A stretch of 64,000 nt of DNA from Rhodobacteraceae bacterium HIMB11 (GTDB lineage: Bacteria; Pseudomonadota; Alphaproteobacteria; Rhodobacterales; Rhodobacteraceae), in assembly GCA_000472185.1 (NCBI GenBank), contig AVDB01000007.1, forward strand, positions 124,001 to 188,000, read 5' to 3'. Position numbers and translations under genes: made by a program. Below, one piece after another: positions 47,940 to 55,128 of this stretch. The notes under the pieces were generated by a model. It saw only the letters and a list, made by a program, of their open reading frames with translations. It searched no databases and was not told the DNA's origin. How positions within the stretch are numbered: the stretch's first letter is position 1; each line of letters opens with the position of its first letter.

Positions 47940-48152
47940 TTAATGACTGTCGGTATCTGGCAGTTCAAACAACTCATGCACCGATACGTCCAAAACCTTG
48001 GCCAAGGTCAGCGCCAAAATGGTCGACGGGACGAAGACGTTGTTTTCGATCGTGTTGATGGTTTTACGCGATACATTTGCCAATTTGGCCAGATCCGCTT
48101 GGGTCAGGCCTTTGGCTTTTCTAATTTCGGTTACGTGAACGATCAGCTTCAT
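47940..48152 (-). CDS. Xre-family transcriptional regulator
   Basis: The 70-residue protein is almost entirely a helix-turn-helix domain (EIRKAKGLTQADLAKLANVSRKTINTIENN, read as LTQADLAKLANVS and KTINTIE) of the YgzD/small Xre type. Its ATG overlaps the stop of the upstream membrane gene by four bases (ATGA), so the two are translationally coupled. GTTAC/GTAAC repeats in front of the operon are candidate binding sites, suggesting self-regulation. Confidence 0.9.
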   Translation of the reverse strand: MKLIVHVTEIRKAKGLTQADLAKLANVSRKTINTIENNVFVPSTILALTLAKVLDVSVHELFELPDTDSH

Positions 48153-48556
48153 CGGCGCCCAATCGCATCATAATAGGTGAACAGCAATAGATAGGCCGCC
48201 CCCGTCAAGGTCCCCATCGCCCCAAATGCCGTGGGTAGGGCAACTGCGACTGTGGTCATGAGGAGCCCAAAGATCGGGTACAACATCAATGCAATCCAAA
48301 ACGCATGTGCCTCGGCGCGGCGTTTGTCCATAATGTAACCTTCGTCAAAAGCCTGTTGTGCATTTTTGCGTCCCGCTGCCGATGCCAGGGCAAAGATCAG
48401 GGCCGCACTGATAAGTCCCAGAATGCCCGGGATCCAAAACGGAAAGGGATCAGGGCGCATCTGCAAAAGTGCCAGCACCGCATAGGCAAGGCAGGTCAAT
48501 CCCGTAATCGCAAACATAACGCGACGAAATGCAGAAAGTAACTCAGATGTAACCAA
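48149..48556 (-). CDS. Four-span membrane protein paired with the Xre regulator
   Basis: The 135-residue protein has four membrane segments with a charged central loop (GRKNAQQAFDEGYIMDKRRAEAH, here split as NAQQAFDEGY and DKRRAEAH). The start appears to be TTG with AGGA eight bases upstream; Met14 is an alternative. This type of small membrane protein next to a small Xre regulator is a recurrent pair. The membrane protein's function is unknown, perhaps sensing an envelope signal for the regulator. Confidence 0.75.
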   Translation of the reverse strand: MVTSELLSAFRRVMFAITGLTCLAYAVLALLQMRPDPFPFWIPGILGLISAALIFALASAAGRKNAQQAFDEGYIMDKRRAEAHAFWIALMLYPIFGLLMTTVAVALPTAFGAMGTLTGAAYLLLFTYYDAIGRR

Positions 48557-48626
48557 AATAAAAATCCTGAATTTAGCAACCTATGGGTTACATGTAGTGG
48601 GTTCGACAATGTAACGCCAAGGTTAC
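48547..48626. promoter_or_regulatory. GTTAC/GTAAC operator cluster
   Basis: GTTAC and GTAAC words occur at 48549, 48587, 48611 and 48622. The middle two form an inverted repeat GTTACAT...ATGTAAC (48587-48615). The cluster lies between the divergent Xre operon and hydrolase genes. Confidence 0.55.
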
Positions 48627-48699
48627 TTTTTGAAAAAAGTTGATTTGGGCACAAGATTGGCGCGATAGTGCGTGAAAATTGAAAAACGACAGGTGATCA

Positions 48700-49572
48700 A
48701 TGTTCAACGGATTTAAAGCACAGGATGTGGATTTGCCTACGGGGCGCATCCATTATCGCATCGGTGGGGCAGGGGATGCCGTGTTACTATTGCATGGATT
48801 TCCGCAAACGCATGCGATGTGGGGCTATATCGCGCCAATACTGGCGCAGAGGTATCGTGTGATTTGCCCTGATTTGCGTGGCTATGGCGCCTCTCACAAA
48901 CCTGCGGATGTGGCGGATTATTCTTTTCGGGAAATGGCGCGGGACCCGATTGCCTTGATGGATCATCTTGGGATTGATCGGTTTCATGTTGTGGGACACG
49001 ATCGCGGTGGGCGCACCGCGCATCGTATGGCGCTTGATATCCCTCAACGGATTAAAAGCATCACTGTCATGGATATTGTCCCAACGCATTTGTTATTGGC
49101 GGATTTAACCGCTTATGTGGCGCATGCCTATTACCATTGGTTTTTTCTGGCCCAACCCGCGCCACTGCCTGAAACGATGATTGGTGCCGATCCAGTTGCA
49201 TATTACAAATCTTGTCTGATGGGCTGGGGTGCGGCGAATGAGGATCAGTTTGATAGCGCACAAATGCAAGCCTATGAAGCCACATGGCGTGATCCCGATT
49301 GTATTCGCGGCATGTGCAATGATTATCGTGCGGCCTTTACCCATGATTTTAAATTGGATGCGGCGGATTTGCACCGCCGCCTAAGCATGCCCGCCTGTGT
49401 GATGTGGGGACGTAATGGGATTATGGAGCGCGCCTTTGACGTGCCGGCCACGTGGGCCGATCGGTTTTCAAATATCACAGCCCATGGCATGCGTGGTGGG
49501 CATTTTTTCCCCGATGAACATCCAGAAGAGACAGCTGAGACCGTGATGGCGTTTTTGGCCGCGCAAACATGA
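48700..49572 (+). CDS. Haloacetate dehalogenase-like alpha/beta hydrolase
   Basis: The 290-residue protein matches fluoroacetate/haloacetate dehalogenase. Residues equivalent to the known catalytic set are present: nucleophile Asp101 with Arg102 and Arg105 in GHDRGGRTAHR, acid Asp125 (VMDIVPT), halide-pocket His146 and Trp147 in YYHWFFLAQPAPLPE, Tyr209 and His268 in GGHFFPDE. The predicted reaction is hydrolysis of haloacetate to glycolate in the cytoplasm. It is divergent from the Xre operon across the GTTAC cluster, so it may be a target of that regulator. Other substrates of the fold cannot be excluded. Confidence 0.85.
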   Translation: MFNGFKAQDVDLPTGRIHYRIGGAGDAVLLLHGFPQTHAMWGYIAPILAQRYRVICPDLRGYGASHKPADVADYSFREMARDPIALMDHLGIDRFHVVGHDRGGRTAHRMALDIPQRIKSITVMDIVPTHLLLADLTAYVAHAYYHWFFLAQPAPLPETMIGADPVAYYKSCLMGWGAANEDQFDSAQMQAYEATWRDPDCIRGMCNDYRAAFTHDFKLDAADLHRRLSMPACVMWGRNGIMERAFDVPATWADRFSNITAHGMRGGHFFPDEHPEETAETVMAFLAAQT

Positions 49573-49645
49573 CTCAGCCGAACGGATTTCTGGGATGTGA
49601 TACCATTGTGTCGTTTTTTTTGTGACATACACATTGTAAAGCACT

Positions 49646-49765
49646 CGCCCGTGGGCGGTTAACAGGGCTGAGTGAAATGACGCCCCCGCTCGATCGGACG
49701 GGCGTGGGCTGGATCATACGCGATTAGTCTTCGCTATGCTGCGACCGCGCATGATCTGGGTGAAC
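49646..49765 (+). repeat. Dispersed hairpin repeat (family II), copy D
   Basis: This unit aligns with 42418-42560. Its core pairs GGATCATACGCG (49711-49722) with CGCGCATGATCT (49746-49757). It occupies most of the gap after the hydrolase gene; the rest of 49573-49909 shows no gene. Confidence 0.75.
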
Positions 49766-49909
49766 GAAGTCGTTTAAGCATCATAATGATCAGAGAACTA
49801 AGCGCGCGCTTAGCCCATTTTTTCTGAAATGCTAGTAAACGGATTGCCCGACACCAGGCCTGCCCGAGCTTGTTTCAGGGAGATGTGCGACCCATTACAG
49901 CATCATTTG

Positions 49910-50404
49910 TCATCCACGCAGTTTACGCATGCCCCATGCAACGGTCCGGCAGATCAGGTAAAACACCAATGCCGTGACAATCGTTGTCGCATAGAAATTC
50001 ATGCGGCCGCCCATATCCATGTCATTCAGGAACGGATAGGTCAGGCCCGATGTTACACTGCCCACGGGGGTTTCGTTGAATGGACCGACCAACCCCTCTG
50101 TCCACACCACGAAGGCCACGGACAGCGCCACGGTCACGCCCATCCCTCGCAGCATTTGATCAAATGCGCGGGAAATAAACAGCGCCTCGATCAAAATAAT
50201 CGCAGGTCCGATCAGGTGTAGGTAGTATTCCTGGAACCACACTGGCGTATTGTCCCCGTTCACCAGTGCAGGATCAATGAAGTACAGGCGCCAGTACAAA
50301 AACACCACCATGATGTTCAAAACTGCCGTGGCCGAAATGAACGTGGGATAGGTGTCGGATCGTCCATTCCGCCGCGCGGCAAACAACAGATAATGCGCCA
50401 CCAT
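49910..50404 (-). CDS. Multi-span membrane protein, start uncertain
   Basis: From the first ATG the product has 164 residues and about five membrane helices, with YYLHLIGPAIILIEALF as a conserved-looking block reminiscent of Pr6Pr/FAR-17a-like proteins. Coding-like sequence continues upstream in the same frame for about 45 codons (ALRYSQAALILAVGYFIYQ, then DYSAWGIQFRFLTIWG), which would add the first helix. That stretch has no ATG, GTG or TTG start before it meets the DsbA stop at 50562. Either a rare start (ATC/ATT after GGGGG) is used or the start codon was lost. Confidence 0.65.
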   Translation of the reverse strand: MVAHYLLFAARRNGRSDTYPTFISATAVLNIMVVFLYWRLYFIDPALVNGDNTPVWFQEYYLHLIGPAIILIEALFISRAFDQMLRGMGVTVALSVAFVVWTEGLVGPFNETPVGSVTSGLTYPFLNDMDMGGRMNFYATTIVTALVFYLICRTVAWGMRKLRG

Positions 50405-50561
50405 CGCAGCCGTCAGGCCCCAGATCGTGAGAAAGCGAAACTGAATGCCCCACGCACTGTAATCATGTGTTGTGAACTGATAAATGAAATACCCTACCGC
50501 GAGAATAAGCGCAGCCTGAGAATAACGCAGTGCCGTAATGATGTTTACCCCCGTATCCCTG

Positions 50562-51305
50562 TTAATCCTGACGCTTGGCCGCGACCAGTGATGTCATTGT
50601 GTCCAGGGACACTGCACCACGGACCAACTCGTCGTCGAATACAAATGTTGGGGTGCCGTTGATTTGCAGACGTGCCGCCAATAGCCGTGTTTCTGCGATT
50701 TCTTTCATCACGCTTTCTTGGTTCATTTGATCCAAAACTGCTTGATCGTCATGGCCTAAGATGGTTGCCAAACGGCGCAGAGTTTTTTCGTTGATGTCCC
50801 CGTTAAAGGTCAGCAATGTATCATACGTCGCTTTATAGGCTGCATCCCCGTGCAATTGTTTCACTGCCACTGCAAAGGCCGATGCCATTTCCGATGCTTC
50901 GCCAAGAACGGGGAATTCTTTGACGATGAAACGGATGTTGCCGTCTGCCTTGATCAATTCTTCCACGGCGGTATGCGCGCGTTTACAATATCCGCAACGA
51001 TAATCCATGAATTCCACAACGGTGATGTCGCCCTCAGGGTTGCCGCCAACATAGGAAAAGCCATCATTGAAAATCGCATCTGCATTCGCCGCAACAAGGT
51101 TTAGGTCGGCTGCGGCCTCTGCCTGGGCCTCGCGCTGACGGAATACTTCAACAGCCTCGAAAATGGTTTCTGGGTTTTCCAATAGGTATTCACGCACTGC
51201 TTTGCCAAACGCCTCTTTTTCGTCTGCGCTCATGCTGTTTAAATCAAATGAATGTGCGGGCAGGGCCAGTCCAATCAGGGCTGCAAAAACTGTTTTGCGA
51301 AGCAT
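50562..51305 (-). CDS. DsbA-family thiol oxidoreductase
   Basis: The 247-residue protein has a signal peptide (cleaved after PAHS) and a thioredoxin-fold DsbA domain with CGYC in MDYRCGYCKRAHTAVEEL and a cis-Pro in NGTPTFV. The N-terminal helix region (about residues 25-70) resembles Com1/BdbD-type proteins. It should form or shuffle disulfides in the periplasm. The ATG nine bases after AAAGGA is preferred to an upstream TTG. It is between the M48 peptidase and the membrane gene, all in one direction. Confidence 0.92.
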   Translation of the reverse strand: MLRKTVFAALIGLALPAHSFDLNSMSADEKEAFGKAVREYLLENPETIFEAVEVFRQREAQAEAAADLNLVAANADAIFNDGFSYVGGNPEGDITVVEFMDYRCGYCKRAHTAVEELIKADGNIRFIVKEFPVLGEASEMASAFAVAVKQLHGDAAYKATYDTLLTFNGDINEKTLRRLATILGHDDQAVLDQMNQESVMKEIAETRLLAARLQINGTPTFVFDDELVRGAVSLDTMTSLVAAKRQD

Positions 51306-51330
51306 CGTGTTCAATCCTTTGTGTGTTCGA

Positions 51331-52644
51331 TTAGCGAATATCTAAGACGTCTTGGGCGCGCTGCCAGCTGGGGGATCCAACAGGTAATCCAGCAGCGGCG
51401 CGATTTGCGTGCACTTTGGCATCCTTAATGCGGCCCCGCAATGCATAACGTTCCGCAGTGACAAGTGACGCCATGGCATGTTTGCCCAGTTTGGAATAGG
51501 CAACACCCAAATCACGCAACAGCGCGCTGTTGCGGAAATCACGCACGCGGGCCTGTTCCAAAATATCCAAGGCCTGCGAAAATTTACCAGCCGCCAACAA
51601 TGCGCGTCCATATCCCGCCAGAATAATCGCATCCTTGGGCCGTAAATCATGCGCCTTTTTATAGGCGCGTGCACTGTCGGAAAAGGCGCGGTTACGCATG
51701 TAGAGTTCGGCCTTTAGGTCCTGATAAAATGGATCATCAGGGCGCAGGGCAAGGGCGCGTTCAATGGATTGAATGGCGGATGTTAGGCTGCCCGCGCGTC
51801 CATGTGCGATGGCACTGCGCATATGTTCAATATCCTCGGAATGGCTGTCTTTGAACCGTCCCAAAGTCCATGACGGCGCACGTTGAAAGGCCGAGAGTTT
51901 GCCAACAACACGGGCGTGCCAATAGATCATGTCAGGATCGCTGGGCAAATCATCATGTGCCATGGCCATGGTTTCAACGCTGCGCATGCGATCACGGGTT
52001 AGGGGGTGGGATCGGACATAAGGGTCCTGTCGCCCGACAACCAAATTTTCCTGTCCCACAAAAAGATCCAGTGTATCGACCATTCCCATGGGATTGATCC
52101 CCGAACGCACCATATAGCCAAGCGCAGATTGATCTGCCGAGCTTTCCTCGGCGCGGCTGTGTGATAGGAATTCACGTGTTGCACTGCCATGCACACCCAA
52201 TGCGATCCCCGTGGCGGCCTCACCCGACCCGCTGGCCGCACCAACTGCAATCGCCAAGGCCGTGCCAAAATTGGCAGCATTTCTGCTAAGCTGCAACGCC
52301 TGACGGCGCCGGGCAATATGGCCGTTTGCAATATGCGCCGCCTCATGCGCGATGACGGATTGCAACATTTCGGGCGTTTTGGACCGCAAAATTAGTCCCG
52401 AATGTAAAAAGATATGACGCCGATCAATGACAAATGCATTCAGGCGATCATCATCCACCACCAAAACTTTGATCGAAACGGGCGAAAGCCCCGCGGCAAT
52501 CAGAACGGGTGAGGCAAGGCGCGAGAGGCCTTCCTCGATATCAGAATCACGCAAAAGCCCTGCGGATTGCGCAATCTGTGCGCAGGTCATTAACGAAACA
52601 AAGGCAGCAAAGCGCAGAGAAAGCATGAGATTTGGAATAGCCAT
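51331..52644 (-). CDS. M48-family metalloprotease with TPRs (BepA-like)
   Basis: The 437-residue protein has a signal peptide (to about residue 27), a zinc metalloprotease domain with HEAAH at 100-104 and the third ligand in EESSAD (E167), and a C-terminal TPR region (about 270-430; ALALRPDDPFYQDL, KKAHDLRPKDAI, EQARVRDFRNSALL). This is the BepA/YfgC layout, a periplasmic protease and chaperone for outer-membrane protein assembly. An earlier in-frame Met would add 24 residues before the signal peptide and is rejected. DsbA-like and this gene are 25 bases apart. Confidence 0.9.
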   Translation of the reverse strand: MAIPNLMLSLRFAAFVSLMTCAQIAQSAGLLRDSDIEEGLSRLASPVLIAAGLSPVSIKVLVVDDDRLNAFVIDRRHIFLHSGLILRSKTPEMLQSVIAHEAAHIANGHIARRRQALQLSRNAANFGTALAIAVGAASGSGEAATGIALGVHGSATREFLSHSRAEESSADQSALGYMVRSGINPMGMVDTLDLFVGQENLVVGRQDPYVRSHPLTRDRMRSVETMAMAHDDLPSDPDMIYWHARVVGKLSAFQRAPSWTLGRFKDSHSEDIEHMRSAIAHGRAGSLTSAIQSIERALALRPDDPFYQDLKAELYMRNRAFSDSARAYKKAHDLRPKDAIILAGYGRALLAAGKFSQALDILEQARVRDFRNSALLRDLGVAYSKLGKHAMASLVTAERYALRGRIKDAKVHANRAAAGLPVGSPSWQRAQDVLDIR

Positions 52645-52703
52645 TGACCTTTGTAAGTGAGATTGTGAAAACATCCAAGTGAAGGCCACTGTGGAATGAT
52701 GTG

Positions 52704-53858
52704 ATGAAAAACTCAACCCGTGGAGCGGTTGCTCCCTTTATTGTGATGGATGTCATGGAAGCGGCGCGCCAAGCCGAGGAAGAGGGACGCCACATTATCC
52801 ACATGGAAGTGGGTCAGCCCAGCACCGCCGCCCCACAAAAAGCCCTGCAATATCTGAAGGATAGCATGGATCACGATTCTATGGGCTACACGGTGGCATT
52901 GGGGCTGCCAGCGCTTCGGCAAAAAATCGCTGGGCTATATGGGGAATGGTATAACGTTGATCTTGATCCTGCCCGCGTTGTTATAACGCCGGGATCATCG
53001 GGGGCGTTTATCCTGTCGTTCACATCCCTGTTTGACGCAGGCGCACGTGTTGGGATTGGTGCGCCCGGGTATCCCAGTTATCGCCAAATTTTATGCGCAC
53101 TGGATTTGGTGCCCGTTGATATTGAAACCCAGCCTAAAAATCGCCTGCAACCTGTTGCATCTGAATTGGTAGGACAGGATTTGGCAGGGCTTTTGGTGGC
53201 CTCCCCCGCAAATCCAACGGGAACCATGCTGGATCGCGCGGCGCTCTCCTCATTGATCCACGCAACCCAAGATGCAGGCGGCGCGTTTATCAGTGATGAA
53301 ATTTATCACGGCATTGAATACGAGGCCAAAGCCGTCAGCGCATTGGAAATTACGGACGACTGTTATGTGATTAACTCGTTTTCTAAATATTTCTCAATGA
53401 CAGGCTGGCGCGTGGGTTGGATGGTGGTTCCCGAGGATCACATTCGTCAGGTCGAGCGGTTGGCCCAAAACATGTTCATCTGTTCTCCACATGCCAGTCA
53501 GCTGGCCGCATTGGCCGCCATGGATGCGCATGATGAGTTGCAAGAAAACCTAAACGTGTATCGCAAAAATCGCGCCATGATGATGGCGGGCCTGCCCAAA
53601 GCGGGGTTCACCAAATTTGCGCCCCCAGACGGGGCTTTTTATATGTATGTGGATGTGTCGGAATATACCGATGACAGCCTTGCCTTTTCCAAGCAGATTT
53701 TGGCAGAGGCGGGCGTGGCCCTAACGCCAGGATTGGATTTCGATCCTATGCGTGGGGCGGGAACCTTGCGGTTGTCCTACGCCCGTAGCACAGCGGACAT
53801 TGAAGAGGGTCTATCAAGATTGGAAAAATTCATGCGAAAACATGAGTTTATTTCGTGA
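52704..53858 (+). CDS. PLP-dependent aminotransferase (class I/II)
   Basis: The 384-residue enzyme has the fold-type I aminotransferase motifs: HMEVGQPSTAAP, ASPANPTGTM, DEIYHGIEYE, the PLP lysine in NSFSKYFSMTGWRVGW and the substrate arginine in LRLSYARS. It belongs to the broad aspartate/aromatic-like group; the substrate is not readable. An in-frame GTG one codon earlier is possible. Its stop overlaps the start of the amidase gene by four bases (GTGA), so the two are coupled even though their functions differ. Confidence 0.9.
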   Translation: MKNSTRGAVAPFIVMDVMEAARQAEEEGRHIIHMEVGQPSTAAPQKALQYLKDSMDHDSMGYTVALGLPALRQKIAGLYGEWYNVDLDPARVVITPGSSGAFILSFTSLFDAGARVGIGAPGYPSYRQILCALDLVPVDIETQPKNRLQPVASELVGQDLAGLLVASPANPTGTMLDRAALSSLIHATQDAGGAFISDEIYHGIEYEAKAVSALEITDDCYVINSFSKYFSMTGWRVGWMVVPEDHIRQVERLAQNMFICSPHASQLAALAAMDAHDELQENLNVYRKNRAMMMAGLPKAGFTKFAPPDGAFYMYVDVSEYTDDSLAFSKQILAEAGVALTPGLDFDPMRGAGTLRLSYARSTADIEEGLSRLEKFMRKHEFIS

Positions 53859-55054
53859 TCTTTCGGTTGCTCATAATCTTGATAATCTGGGCCCAAATGG
53901 GTCTGGCCCAAGAGGGATATTCCGCATTATCCCGCTTTATCCCAAATGGATCCTACGCCCGTGATGTGGTGTTTTCAGGCATCGAAATTCGCATTCAGCA
54001 TTCCCAAGGTGTGCCATTTCGCATCTACACATTGGATGCGCCCAAACGTCTGATCTTGGAATTTAATGCAGTCACCTTTGCGGGGCTTGAGGAAGACGTG
54101 TTTTTGCGCAGTCAGTCAATCACGGGCGTGCGCGCAGGGGCCTTAAAATCGGGTTGGTCGCGCATGGTTTTTGATTTGGCGCGCCCAATGTCGGTCGACA
54201 GCGCGGGTGTCACCGTGGCCTCAGAAACAGCACAGGCGGAATTGATCATTCGGTTGAGTAAAACGGATGAGGAACGTTTTGCCGCCGCGGCCAAAAAACC
54301 AGCGGCACTGCAAACTGTCGTGACAACCCCGCGTGATGCATCAAATGCGGATCAGTTCGTGGTTGTGTTGGACCCTGGGCATGGTGGGATTGATCCGGGC
54401 GCCGTTGTGGGCGAGGCGCATGAGGCCGATTTGATGCTGTCCTTGACACGCGAAATCCGTGACATCCTACGCAAAAGCGATGGGGTGCAGGTGCATTTGA
54501 CGCGGGATGAGGATGTTTTTGTCAGCCTAGAGGATCGCGTCAGCACCGCGCACGCGCTTTCGGCGGATTTGTTCATATCGCTTCATGCGGATATCGTCAC
54601 CGATGGTCAGGCCTTTGGGACAACGGTTTATACCCTATCTGAAACCGCCTCGGATGAGGCGACAGCCAAGTTGGCCCTGCGACATGATCGGGGTGAAATT
54701 CTGTTTGGAGTGGACCTGCGTGGTGCAGATGATGAGGTGTCGGGCATTTTGATTGATCTTGCGCGGCTCGAAACAACCCCACGGTCCAAGGAACTGGCAG
54801 GGGCTGTTGTGGATGCCGTATTGATGGAATTTGGCCGCGTGAATTCGCGCCCCATTCGGCATGCAAATTTTTCGGTGCTAAAGGCGCCTGATATCCCCTC
54901 AATTCTGGTTGAGGCGGGATTTATGTCGTCAAAACAAGACCTTGAAAATTTAAAATCTCCTGAATGGCGCACACGTTTTTCACGTGCGTTGGTTGCGGGA
55001 ATTTTGGATTGGTATCTGTCTGATGCAGCCCTTGCCCCCCTTCGGCGGCAGTAA
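53855..55054 (+). CDS. N-acetylmuramoyl-L-alanine amidase (AmiC-like)
   Basis: The 399-residue protein begins at a GTG and has a signal peptide (MIFRLLIILIIWAQMGLA), an AMIN domain (about 35-135) for targeting to murein or Tol-Pal sites and an Amidase_3 domain (about 165-385). Zinc ligands lie in LDPGHGGIDPG, GEAHEADL and SLHADI, and the catalytic Glu in VEAGFMS. It cuts the amide between MurNAc and the stem peptide during cell separation. PBP1A follows after 74 bases, an order common in alphaproteobacteria. Confidence 0.95.
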   Translation: MIFRLLIILIIWAQMGLAQEGYSALSRFIPNGSYARDVVFSGIEIRIQHSQGVPFRIYTLDAPKRLILEFNAVTFAGLEEDVFLRSQSITGVRAGALKSGWSRMVFDLARPMSVDSAGVTVASETAQAELIIRLSKTDEERFAAAAKKPAALQTVVTTPRDASNADQFVVVLDPGHGGIDPGAVVGEAHEADLMLSLTREIRDILRKSDGVQVHLTRDEDVFVSLEDRVSTAHALSADLFISLHADIVTDGQAFGTTVYTLSETASDEATAKLALRHDRGEILFGVDLRGADDEVSGILIDLARLETTPRSKELAGAVVDAVLMEFGRVNSRPIRHANFSVLKAPDIPSILVEAGFMSSKQDLENLKSPEWRTRFSRALVAGILDWYLSDAALAPLRRQ

Positions 55055-55128
55055 CACGCAGGCAGTTGGAAAGAGTTTTGACGAATGTCGCTGTCCCCCC
55101 TATAAACACGAAAAAACGTGAGGGGCAC

